Source: Camillea tinctor | Taxonomy: Eukaryota; Ascomycota; Sordariomycetes; Xylariales; Xylariaceae | Direction: 5' to 3' | Length of the DNA: 64,000 nt | Assembly (NCBI GenBank): GCA_022578605.1 | Contig: MU394051.1 | Coordinates: 847,409-911,408, forward strand | Shown: in pieces, positions 1-9,977 of the stretch | How positions within the stretch are numbered: the first letter of the stretch is position 1 | Layout of the letters: each line of letters starts with the position of its first letter | Position numbers and translations under genes: made by a program | Notes under the pieces: generated by a model | The model's database searches: none | Told to the model about the DNA's origin: nothing | Seen by the model: only the letters and a program-made list of their open reading frames with translations

Positions 1-1
1 T

Positions 2-331
2 CCCGACACCACCACCCCCTCTGCGCAGCATCCCCCCCGCGGCACCCTCACCCTCAAGACCTACGACCCCCACTCCGGCGTCGTCCTCAAGTACAAGACC
101 ACCAAGGCGGCCGAGGTCTCGCGGCTCATCCTCAGCCTGGGCCGTCTGGGCCGGCGCATGGCCGGCCTGCCGAAGGAGAGCGAGGCGGATGAGGCTATGG
201 CGGATGCGCCGCCGGCTAGTACCACTACCGCGGAGGGGAAAACGCAAGCACAAGGGGGAAGTGGAGGAGGGGCAGGAGGAAGTGGTGGTGGTGGTGGGGG
301 GAAGGGGAAGAAGAAGAAGGGGAAGAAATAG
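2..331 (+). CDS. Signal recognition particle SRP9/21 subunit, C-terminal part (5' truncated by window edge)
   Basis: The first bases are already inside an open frame that runs to a TAG at 329-331 and gives about 109 residues. Near its start is the segment LKTYDPHSGVVLKYKTTKAA followed by EVSRLILSLGRLGRRMAGL, the hallmark of the fungal SRP9-21 domain. In that family this half of the alpha/beta fold binds the Alu-like part of SRP RNA with SRP14, and the particle pauses translation of secretory proteins. The domain is followed by a low-complexity tail: an acidic/Ala stretch, a Gly-rich linker and a Lys-rich end (GKGKKKKGKK), as is usual in filamentous fungi. The start codon and N-terminal half lie outside the window. 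The family assignment is by motif recognition; the basic tail is probably an RNA-contact extension (inference). Confidence 0.85.
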   Translation, partial: PDTTTPSAQHPPRGTLTLKTYDPHSGVVLKYKTTKAAEVSRLILSLGRLGRRMAGLPKESEADEAMADAPPASTTTAEGKTQAQGGSGGGAGGSGGGGGGKGKKKKGKK

Positions 332-1521
332 AGGGGAGGGGAGGAGAGGAGGGGGGGGGAGAGAAGAGCGAGCATCGCGAATCATAGGTGTACAATTTTT
401 TTTCCCAACTTTGATCGGGCTTGCTTACATCTTTGCAGAAAGTGGACTGGACCAATGAATATATACAGGGCAGAGAAGAAAGCATATTGATAAATATATA
501 AAGTGATGTCTATTCTTTGCAAAGAGTTTCTGTCATATTGCTTGCGTACCTATCTAGGTTATCGAACTTATCGAACATGTCTACTGCGCAAGGATAATAA
601 CATCTTCGTTCTAACAACCTAGCACACCTAATATTTACATGTTCTATATTCATTCAAAACCCGAGAGAAGAGATAATCACGCAATTATCACAAAACAAAA
701 AACAAAAAGAAACTTGGAGCACAGAAGTATTTCTTGTTCATCATCTCTTCGTATTATTTCTCCTTACGAAACGTGATAGAAAAAAGGGGGGTGATTGAAC
801 TAAACCCAAGCATCTGCGTGACTATGTTTACTTATACAGGATTTACCACCTTCCTTTTCCTTCTCCCCACCCTGCTCCCTACTGTTGGTGTTTCTTTTTC
901 TTATCCTTTCCCCATCATCCGACCAACTGATCCCATTTCCAAACGCGTAAAGTCATATAACAGAGAGATGCTTCCTAAAGAAGTTCCTCTTCCACTGTTT
1001 CCTTCCAGCCCTGAAGGAAACCTAAAAAACAGTAATTTCATCGCAATATAATCCCATATCCCTAAACGCCTCGATGGATTAAAAAAACAATGAACATGTA
1101 AGAAAACAATGTGCTGGGTTGTTTAGGATCCAACAATAGGAAACCCTGATGATATGTACGGTAGAATCGAACCACCGAACATCACCAGCATAATTTTTTT
1201 GTAGTCTTTCCCTTTTTTTTCTGCTTGCGCCTTGCTCTTCTTTCTTCTGTCTATTAAAAAAGAGACCTGTATCCTTTGTGTATGGGGAGAACTAGGTATT
1301 ATATCATATAGATACTAAAAGGAAAAGGGGGTAGACAAGATGAGAAAGATGTGCATTGCTGCTGACGGCATGAAGAGAAAATATCTTATAATGCACACAA
1401 TGTATACACAAGGACGTGTCCAGGAAAGGATGAAGGGGGTATCGAAATGCCGGAAAATAGATGAACGTCAACAGACGACGGAAGACAGATTAGGAAAAGC
1501 TAGCATAGAAGGCAGAATAGC
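332..1521. other. Convergent intergenic spacer between SRP9/21 and RNR2
   Basis: This A/T-rich spacer lies between the stop codons of two convergent genes and should hold both 3' UTRs. It contains homopolymer A and T runs but no ORF with family similarity, no tRNA and no repeat I can support. An ACGCGT occurs at 943-948 but is far from any gene start. Confidence 0.6.
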
Positions 1522-2980
1522 TTAGAAATCGTCGTCGAAGGTGAAGTCACCACCATTCTCACCCTTGCTCTCGGCAGAGGCGGAAAGGTCCTCGTCGGAG
1601 ACATTCTTCTTGGTGCTGGCCATGACACCGGCTTTCTGGTACTCGCCAACACGCTTCTCGAAGAAGTTGGTCTTGCCACCGAGCGAGATGTTCTCCATGA
1701 AATCGAAGGGGTTGGTGGAGCGGTAGACCTTGTCATTGCCGAGAGCGACAAGCAGGCGGTCCGCAACGAACTCAATGTACTGCTTCATGAGGTTCGAGTT
1801 CATGCCGAGGAGGCCGCAGGGGAGAGCCTCGGTCAAGAACTCTTTCTCAATGGCAACAGCGTCTGTAATGACCTGCTGGACAACCTCCTTGCTGGGTCGG
1901 TTCTTCAGGTGGGAGAAGAGCAAGCAAGCAAAGTCAGTGTGGAGACCCTCGTCACGGGAGATGAGCTCGTTGGAGAAGGTCAGGCCAGGCATGAGACCAC
2001 GCTTCTTGAGCCAGAAGATGGAGGCGAAAGCGCCGCTGAAGAAGATACCCTCGACAGCAGCAAAGGCAATGAGACGCTGAGCGAAGGTAGACTTTCGGTC
2101 AGTGATCCAGCGCAGGGCCCAGTCAGCCTTCTTACGGATGCAGGGGACTAAGTTATGAGGTTAGCGTAATGGGTTCAAAGTCTCAGGCAAGATGGGGTAA
2201 CATACTGGTGTCAATGGCATTGAAGAGGTGAGTTCTCTGGGCGGGCTCCTTGATGTAGGTGTCAATGAGCAGAGAGTAGGTCTCGGAGTGGATGTTCTCC
2301 ATCATAATCTGGAATCCGTAGAAGCATCGTGCCTCGGGGATCTGGACCTCGCCGCTGAAGCGTTCGACCAGGTTCTCGTTGACAATGCCGTCCGAGGCAG
2401 CGAAGAAAGCAAGGATGTGAGAGATAAAGAACTTCTCATCCTCGTTCAGTCTGTTGTTCCAGTCGTGGAGATCCTTGGACAGGTCAATCTCCTCGGCAGT
2501 CCAGAAAGAGGCCTCGGCCTTCTTGTACATCTGCCAGATCTATTGAGGGGTTGATTGATTAGTCTCGTGTCGCGTGTTGAAAAAATCAATTTACGCGTGT
2601 TGGACGCGTTACTCACCTCGTGGTACTTGATGGGGAAGAGGACAAATCGCTGGGGGTTCTCCTGTAGGAGGGGCTCATCGGCCTCCTCTGCCTTGATTGT
2701 GGGTGCCACAGCCTTCTTCTCTTCAGTCTTCTCCATGGTGGGCTTGTGGGAGTCGATCTCGTTGGCGAGGGTGTCTAGTTCGGCATCGAAGGGTGCGTTT
2801 TCCTTGCCGGCATTGAAGTCGAGCTTCTTGACAGGTGATTCCATCTTGAAAGACTCGATGGCAGAGGCAGCCTATGAAAACGCGTTAATTACTTATTCGA
2901 AAGATTTTTCCTTTTTCTTTGAGACCGGTGGTAACGTCATATACACATACCTTCTTGGAGGGGGTGATCTCAGATGCCAT
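1522..2980 (-). CDS. RNR2: Ribonucleoside-diphosphate reductase small subunit (R2)
   Basis: Class Ia ribonucleotide reductase R2 supplies the diferric-tyrosyl radical used by R1 to reduce NDPs to dNDPs. Four exons read by frame and GT..AG borders: 2980-2951, 2871-2617, 2539-2206 and 2147-1522, giving 414 residues, normal for eukaryotic R2. The first exon encodes only [10 protein letters not shown]. Iron and radical residues are visible with the human R2 spacing shifted by +7: Asp145 ([13 protein letters not shown]), Glu176, His179 and Tyr183 ([15 protein letters not shown]), a Glu in [11 protein letters not shown], and Glu/His in [11 protein letters not shown]. The C-terminus FTFDDDF matches the R1-binding tail. 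The N-terminal 80 residues are the usual variable regulatory tail. ACGCGT motifs lie upstream and in introns 1 and 2 (separate entries), consistent with MBF-type cell-cycle control. No lesion is seen. The identity is secure; exact borders are manual. Confidence 0.96.
2593..2609. promoter_or_regulatory. Paired ACGCGT boxes inside RNR2 intron 2
   Basis: Two ACGCGT copies (2593-2598 and 2604-2609) are spaced 11 bp start to start within the second intron (2540-2616). Two cell-cycle boxes about one helical turn apart in a 77-nt intron is unlikely by chance. Their effect on transcription is inference. Confidence 0.45.
2880..2885. promoter_or_regulatory. ACGCGT inside RNR2 intron 1
   Basis: A second MluI cell-cycle box sits near the 3' end of the first intron (2872-2950), about 100 bp after the start codon. 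It is one of four such sites around this gene. A regulatory role is inference. Confidence 0.45.
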
Positions 2981-3290
2981 TGCGAATGATGAGGATTGAG
3001 GAGTTCAAGGAATGATTGAATGATGTTATGGTTGTGTAAAGAATGGCCAATTGACTACCAAGACAAAGAAATCTTTTCAAGAAATCACGGGTTGGAAGTA
3101 GAACAAAGTCGGTTTGGTGTTTGTGTGTGGTGGTTGAGATGCAGAACAAGAAGAGCGTGTTCTGCAATTGTTCGGGTGCAAGTCTTTTAAAATGTGTTTT
3201 TGCGCCAAGTCACGTGGGGCGGGCTCATCCACTTTGTCGCGCTGCGAGACAACGCGACGTGCCCCGCCACTTATTTTCTGATTTTATTTT

Positions 3291-3296
3291 ACGCGT
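3291..3296. promoter_or_regulatory. MluI cell-cycle box (ACGCGT) upstream of RNR2
   Basis: ACGCGT lies about 310 bp upstream of the RNR2 ATG at 2980. This is the core MBF (Swi6/Mbp1-type) element that drives G1/S genes, including RNR genes, in yeasts. A CACGTG and several CGCG words lie nearby at 3211-3260. Function is inferred from the motif and from the identity of the gene. Confidence 0.55.
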
Positions 3297-3360
3297 CTTG
3301 CAGGGGTTAAGCTCCCAGCCTAGCTAGCCTAGCCAGCCCTTAAGCCCTTCTGCAACCTCT

Positions 3361-3377
3361 CCCCCCCCCCCCCCCCC
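3361..3377. repeat. Homopolymer C17 tract
   Basis: An uninterrupted run of 17 cytosines lies in the RNR2 upstream region, about 380 bp before the start codon. Its length is likely to vary between strains and to be error-prone in sequencing. No function is claimed. Confidence 0.9.
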
Positions 3378-4472
3378 ACCAGGAATGCGGGTAATCTGGC
3401 CAGCTCAGGCACGCCCACGGCTTACAGGGCAATTACAGGTGCTACCCAACAGGGATTGCTCAGGCGGTTTCCCTGATCCTCCTGCGAACCAAAGTTATCA
3501 GATCCGATAAACAAGACAACTAAATTGGCATAGGCTGAATCACTAGTCGGTCTTGAGCTGATTCACGCTCACGTAAAACGAAGCAGATCGTCATTGATCA
3601 ATAAGTGCGTGCATACGGTAAAAGTGCATACATACAAGTAAACACCATCGGTTTCTCAGAGACAAGCCTGTGCGTGCACTTGAATGAATCAATGTCTTGT
3701 CCATACATAGGTATATACTAGTACCTAGTTGCCTGGGGTATCTACTAGGTATATAATCAACTTGCCAATTTGGGTAACTCAAGGCTGGTTGCGTAACTAC
3801 AATGTAGTACAGTACCTAGTTATATCCATCGTACTGGATAACACCATGCATCGCAACTAAGTGGATATGTGTAACTTGTTTCCACCCGAAAATACTGCCG
3901 CAACCACCAGTTATACATGTGATGAGATTGCTGAACCGGCCCATCATCCACAGGTTCTCAATCCCATACTCACCCGATTCTCGGAATTAGATCAGGAACC
4001 TAAATGCACTAGTTGCGGTGTTTAAGTAGTGTAGACTCTACGGTATAAGACATCTTCTAAGTAAGCCTTAGACACGCAAATCTTCTCATGAGTCATCAGA
4101 AGGAAACTATATTGGCTTTGTTTATTGATCGTATGCTACCTAATTTAGGTCGTTTGTATTCGATCCCTTGCCATGTCCATGCTTCTATGGTTGCAATTTG
4201 TCACACAAGGGCTATTTTCATCCGCCTCAAACAACCCCCATGACAGCCCCCCCAAAACCATACTCAGGTTTATACCCATTCTTCATAAACGCCAAACAAC
4301 ATGCTATACTGCGGTGGAATCCCCAAAACATTTGAAGCAATTAAAATCGTTAATCTCGTATCCCATCATCACGTTCGTCGTTAATCGCCCTTTGTCAGAC
4401 AATTAGTCAAGCTGACAACAGCTTCGACGTGGAACCGGACCCATCTGAGGTTACCAATGCCAGGTCCACTTC

Positions 4473-5352
4473 CTAATGCCGACGGGTTCGAGCGGGGGTT
4501 GGACGTGGGATTCCCATCTCTTCATCAGCGGGCCGAGATCTTCTCCTGGATCTCTTCTCCCGGTGGGTATAGCTAGCGGGCGGATCCGAGTTTAGTCGGT
4601 CGAACTCAGCTGGGTCGCTTGGATCAATATCCGGGACTGGGAGACCACTGGCTTGGAGGTTCTTCCTGCCCTTCTCCCTAAGATAATTTTCCAGTCTTTC
4701 GGCATTTCGAGTGTTGGCAATAATAATGGCGTCGAAGACATCACCGATGCCTGGAATGAGGCCACAAATGAAATCCAAAACGACCATGGCGTACATCTTG
4801 TAACGTACAGACCGCGGAAGCCCGCCTTCGACTTGCTTAGCCGTGTGCACGACCGACCAGGCCAACAATGCATCGACGACATCTCCAGCTCTATTGTTGG
4901 AAAGTTGAAAAAGGTTAGTAAGACCTAGTATCACTCACATGCTCTAAAAGGAATATACTCGCATGTACTCACATTGGGAAGAGACCGATAATGCTGCCCC
5001 ATCCAAAATTTATCCCCATGAAACTACCAAAACTCATATCCAATTGATAAGCCCGTTTCTTGACTTTAGTCAAAATATGTGCATCATGCTCGGATAGGCC
5101 AGGTGGCAATGCTTTGCGGACTTTCTTGAGCTTGCCAGCCTTCCGCGTACCATCGAGTCTCGTTGCAGGGACATATTCGAAATAAACGTCCTATAATGAG
5201 GAAATTCATTAGTGTACTGTTCGCATCTTGGCTATGATCCTACTATAACCAGGAACGGCTCAGGAGTTTCTGCTTACCTCTGCTCTATTAGAACTTCCCG
5301 CCTGCTCCTTAAAGATCTTTTTCAAGACGTGCTTTGCGACGAAGCTAGCCAT
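4473..5352 (-). CDS. DUF4112-domain membrane protein
   Basis: Three exons (5352-5278, 5190-4973, 4890-4473) join in frame to 236 residues. The N-terminus MASFVAKHVLKKIFKE is amphipathic. The middle resembles DUF4112 proteins: a hydrophobic stretch WGSIIGLFPIAGDVVDALLA, then YKMYAMVVLDFICGLIPGIG followed by DVFDAIIIANTRNAERLENYL. The two G-x-(I/F)P..GD segments are the repeated hairpins characteristic of the family. The C-terminal 60 residues are basic and Pro/Arg-rich and look disordered. Fungal homologues are often annotated loosely as PH-domain proteins, but no PH fold is visible here. The biochemical function of the family is unknown; membrane association is inferred from the hydrophobic hairpins. 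Both introns are clean GT..AG and no damage is seen. Confidence 0.85.
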
Positions 5353-6341
5353 TGTAGGTATGGAATCTGCAGTGAGGAATCTTCCCGATGACCAGACCAG
5401 TTACTGGGGAAATCAGGAGTCAAGATATTTGATATTTGGGGATGGGCTATCCCGTGTGCCTTTTAATGCACATGGACTTGAGCTTGGCTGCCACAAGGAA
5501 TATTTAGCAGGCGGCCTCTTGACTTGACCTATATGTGCGATTGGCAAGCGCTGGGTTCATACGTCGTTTCAGAAAGGGCTGGTGGGTAAATAAGGAGACG
5601 TTATAAGATGTTTTACTACGCAAAGTCTCTATGACGAACTACCTGCACTAATGAGTATAAGGAAAACCCTTCCAATTAGGTTGGGTGGGCTTCTAACTCG
5701 TATCCAAGATTCTGCAAGCTGATCGACCACCCAACGCCACGTCGGTGGACTTCATCATCTAGAGCTTGAAAAGCTTGGAAATGGTGTGAAGCTAGGAGGC
5801 CATTCAAGCGATGATGTCAGGCCAAAACGTACCACAAATCCCGACCCGATCCATTCTGCATGAAGAAATCGAGCAAGGTTATTCGATGGGGTGGGGGACG
5901 GGAGGTAACCCTAGATGTGGAGCGCAGTGCGTAGTTCGGAGCATATCACTGGTTCCATCTGCTGAGGTGACTTACACTACCTAGATGGCCCCGTGGCTGT
6001 GTGGTTAACAGTACCTCTATACCTCCTCTGAGTACGTACCTAGTAATGGTAGGCAGTAAAATACAATGACTGTATCAAAGGTTCCCTCCCAACTCCCACC
6101 ATGGACAATTCCAGAAGTGGCTGAGCCACAACGATTTCAGCTTTCCACCAAACCCTCTTGCCTCCTGATCAAGCCCCCTATATTAGCGATTTCAACGATT
6201 GGTGAATTCATATCCCAACCCACCGCCTCCGGCAGATAGATCGAGGCCGCTTAATATTATACCCCACCAGTCCGGCCCTCCCCTCGGAGGTTCTCTATCA
6301 TCGGTCCAGCCGAGATTGTTGAGAGCGGCGATGTGTGCTTC
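5353..6341. other. Spacer upstream of the DUF4112 gene
   Basis: About 1 kb between the DUF4112 start codon and the 3' end of the HET pseudogene. I see no ORF with family similarity, no RNA gene and no transposon ends. Confidence 0.6.
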
Positions 6342-8663
6342 CTAAACGATCTCCATCTCCCTACAATGGCTTCCATCCCAGACCTCACCACGCATAATCC
6401 CGTGTACATAACAAACTCCTATCAGCTCCCGTTGATTGGGTTGTTTAGAAGGCCTCGTCACCAGTGGCAGCTTGCTTCCTTTGCAAAGGGCAATATTATC
6501 TCCAACACGAGCGTTCTCAGGCACAAGGGCAAGATAGCCTTTCGGTGTCCATGCTAGCTTCCGCTCGATTAGAACATCTTGCATAGCGAGGAATGCCTAC
6601 ATCTTGGCCTTGTCTTTTCCGTCGTAAATAGCACCGATGGCTACCAGTGCTTGCCGGATTTTCGACGGTTCGTGCCTCGGGTTTGACGCTCTCTTCTTTA
6701 AGAACGAGTATAGAGCTTTGATCGGTGATGACAAGCTGTATGCTCGTCGTGACATGCTCAGCGAGTCCATAAATTCCTTGTAGGCTTGGAACGCGGTTTC
6801 TTCTCCTTCAGGCATATACCCAAAGCAGCGCACTGCATAAAAGACTCGATAGATATCTTCCCTCGTTGGATACGATCGATGTCTTCCCAGCACAAATTCC
6901 TCCCATTCGATGTACTGACAAGGTGCCCGTGACTTAGCAGGATCTGGAACAGGATATCTCTTCCTCTGATTTCATTTCCACCTTTATCTTTGAAAAAACA
7001 TTCATCAAACCCCTCCCCTTTTGGAAGTTTCGTCCACGACACATTACTCATAGGGGGGTATAGATCGGGATACAAGCTTATAACATCGGTGTCATAGCCT
7101 GAAGCAATGAGGATTCTATCTCCCCGGAATTTGTTTGGATACGACCAACGAAGTCCGCATGCAGAGAACACTGTTTTCGCCCTGGCCTCGCCTATAGGTC
7201 CTAGAATGTGCTTAGGAAGATGCATCTCTTTCGGTTTGTATGACCAGTCTAGGACCCAAGAAGGTAGTGTGCTCATTTTATGCGCCTCTCGATGAACATA
7301 AAGCAATGGATCCAAGTTGTTCGAAGTAGCATAAACGGCTCGGGCAATGGTAATAAAACACCGATCCAAGGTTATTTCAGGCTTGTAGTTTGGTCTCAGA
7401 TATTCTTTATCTAGTTTCGCGAGCTCATCCGGAGCTACCAACCCTAGCAGAGCGTAGACGTGGTCGAGAGGGTTCGTCGCCTCGGAACATCGGAAATCCT
7501 GCAATATCTCGATGAAGCCGGGCAGAACGTGCTTCCCTTTCCCCCGGTATAATCCCCGGTATGCCATTATATGGATTAGGGACCACGATATACTGGGTTT
7601 TCTTTAAGGGCGACGCTCAGAACCATACCTAGGAAAACGAGGTCGAGGTCGAGCGAGACATTGCCACAAAGAATGGCAACCTCAGTTGATAGGCACACTT
7701 CTTAGATCATCCACTTCCGACACCATAACTCTCTACTCAACAGACTAGGCATAACTAGTAGCCAGCAACTTTCTTTCGCCATAAACTCTAGGTTAAGAAG
7801 GTCCGTCGGTTACTTGGCCGCGTCAGCCAGTCAGCTATTTTACCGTGGAGTGCCTTGGGTATCATAGGTATCTTCATCGGTATTGCACATTTGATGACCG
7901 TCTCGAGATTGGGAGGAAGTGGCTGGTCAGGGTGTCGTTGGTTCAATTTATTCATCGCCTGCGAAGCCACCCACTTAATTAAACCTCCATGTTTCCCCAG
8001 CGTTAACTGAGCCTCTTAGGTAGCTTTCCAGATCTCTTCCGGGTGAGTTGAGAGGGTAACGAGGACATATACAAGAAAGCCCTCAAGCGAAGGAACGAAG
8101 TTATCTAGCAGCACAGTCATGTTTTCGATGGTCGTTATTTGGTTATTCATCCAAGAGCTGGCTGAGAACGCGGGCATGAAGTTGCGCTGCTCCCCAGTAT
8201 ATGTGTTGCATCATTCCAATTTGTTGGCTTTTCTCTTCCCTAGCTCGGTCTACTTCTTCCTGGTGTATGCATATGGCATCAATCCATACAGTCCGTGGCC
8301 GGTCCTGAAGCCGGAGAGCAAGGAGAGTATTGGTCATGCTCCTTAGTGCAATAAATCGGTGTCCGTTACATTTTATAAATATTTCGGCCCTTTCAGATCA
8401 CCCCAGCAATAGGATAAAGTCTCGTATTTGGGACATTCTTTAAAGGGGTGAACTGAGAGTTGGAGTTCTATGTCTGTAGTAGTAGGCTCCTCGCCAGAGC
8501 CGGGGCGTTTGGAACGACAGTTATAGACGTGATCATCGTCATCTTCGTAGAAGGCCGGGCTAGCCTTGATGCCGTTCTCCTTCGGGGGAATAGTCAACAG
8601 TCGGAAGTAAGGTCCACCCGGTCGGTTGATGATATCTTCGTATAATTTGTCGTATTCGGTCAT
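6342..8663 (-). pseudogene. HET-domain (heterokaryon incompatibility-like) gene, disrupted
   Basis: Family landmarks run in order along the minus strand but in different frames. From the ATG at 8663 the protein reads to KYETLSYCWGDLKGPKY. It then shifts by two bases near 8370-8378, with no intron possible in that gap, to IKCNGHRFIALRSMTNTLLA, RPRTVWIDAICIHQEE and IGMMQHIYW. The following V.VWLG block is missing and a second frame change lies near 8190. A TAA lies at 8016-8018, stops follow around 7560-7580, and another shift near 6830 separates FMQCAALG from GYMPEGEE. A TAG at 6597-6599 precedes the intact family C-terminus (LALVPENARVGDNIALCKG and LIGVCYVHGIMRGEVWD). Intact HET proteins of this size can trigger cell death when unlike strains fuse; this copy cannot make a full-length product. 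The longest surviving frame is 7567-6758 (269 codons). Confidence 0.85.
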
Positions 8664-9977
8664 GTGTAGTTATAAAGGCTTCCCATAATAATTAGGAGAA
8701 GCAAGGGACAGGTATGGGAAATTGAGATGGATGTGAAGTTGCTATATACCTCTGCTTGCCTACTTATTGACCACTAAGGCCATGGCTCAAGGCACAAGTG
8801 CATAAATTATCAAACCAACAGGATTTAACATCTACACCAATCGTAGTGTATTAATACCGCAGGCATTCGGGTTGCCTTCCTTCACGTTTCACATGTGCTG
8901 GGCTATGCATACACGCTGCCGGCCTGGCCAGCTTGCGCTATCCGTACCTGACCCATGATGATCTGCCGTCCTATAGCAGCTCTATCTACAGCTATATCTT
9001 ATACTCTTCTCTCCATAATTGAACATAATTGCAACGCCGACCTCCTTTCAACCCGTTAGGTTATGTTTTGACTTCCTCTCAAACTCCAACAAATCATGCA
9101 ACTCCTAGATTAGGTATGTTGGGGCTATTGTTCCTCTCCGCCGGTCTAGCTTCTCATTGAAAGGCCACTGAAGTATTCTTCGTTAACTTGTGAATATATC
9201 AACTATAAACGCTGGGGAAAGTTCGTGATAGATCTTGAATTCTTATGATTGGGGTTGGTCCAAACCGAAAAGTGGTCTTCATGGTGGGACGATGCATAAG
9301 TACCTAAGTTCTATTTTTTTGGTCAATTTACAAGTTCGAAAATACATATGAGTATCAACTTTAACTATCTTCCCTTTCCTAGCTACAGTATACATTCTGG
9401 TAAGCATTGGTGTACATACAATCATTCATAGCCTTCTGGGCGGCAAGATGCGCGCTTAATAGGAGCTTATTAGTGGTATTCAATTGCCGCCTAGAACTAT
9501 ATAAGTCTTGGCTATGGTTATCCGCTGCGACCTACGGAATACGACATCATAAGTGACCTGTTAAGGAATATGGGGATCATTAACCTGACTAAGTTCCAGC
9601 TGTGGAGGTTTGGCCGTTTACGGGAAGAAGAATATCCTAGGTTGCTGCTTATAATTACCATTTGAAAAGTCCAGATTATAAACTGCTTAGATAGTATCTA
9701 CCTACCTAGGTAGGTAGGCTACATAACTTAGAATATAGAGGATTGAAATAGGATAATATGCAGACTTACTAGCGCATTGGTCTATAAGAACTCAGAGGTT
9801 TCGTATGTTCGCACAGCCCAAAAGTTATAACATAGCACTTGAAAGCTAGACAGAGTAGTCGTGAAAGAAAAGAATAATCCGTGAAATGCCACTATAGCAA
9901 CTCTCGGTATACTTCTTAGAGACTTGAGGCTCATAAAACTTTCTCTTTAAACGGTTTTCGCTATTATTGGCTCGGAG
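8664..9977. other. A/T-rich spacer between HET pseudogene and MFS gene
   Basis: This 1.3-kb stretch has no credible gene. It contains the perfect 20-bp palindrome at 9698-9717 (separate entry) and several CTAGGTA-type words. Nothing else is supported. Confidence 0.6.
9698..9717. repeat. Perfect 20-bp palindrome of CTACCTACCT / AGGTAGGTAG
   Basis: The sequence CTACCTACCTAGGTAGGTAG equals its own reverse complement. The core ACCTAGGT and its halves TAGGTA/TACCTA recur in many spacers of this window (for example near 29618-29642, 53512-53528 and 63255-63270). This suggests a genome-wide intergenic word rather than a single-locus signal. Confidence 0.8.

Larger units (their letters stand above)
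2981..4472. other. RNR2 upstream region and spacer to DUF4112 gene
   Basis: This 1.5-kb spacer holds the RNR2 promoter (ACGCGT at 3291, CACGTG near 3211, C17 tract at 3361) and then the 3' flank of the next minus-strand gene. From about 3500 to 4400 it is A/T-rich with repeated CTAGGTA-type words. Short frames there show no recognisable protein. Confidence 0.6.

Noticed and set aside
1134..1230. tRNA-like T arm on the minus strand (GGTGG-TTCGATT-CTACC)
   Set aside because: The T stem-loop pairs, but no matching acceptor stem or D arm lies at the required distance.
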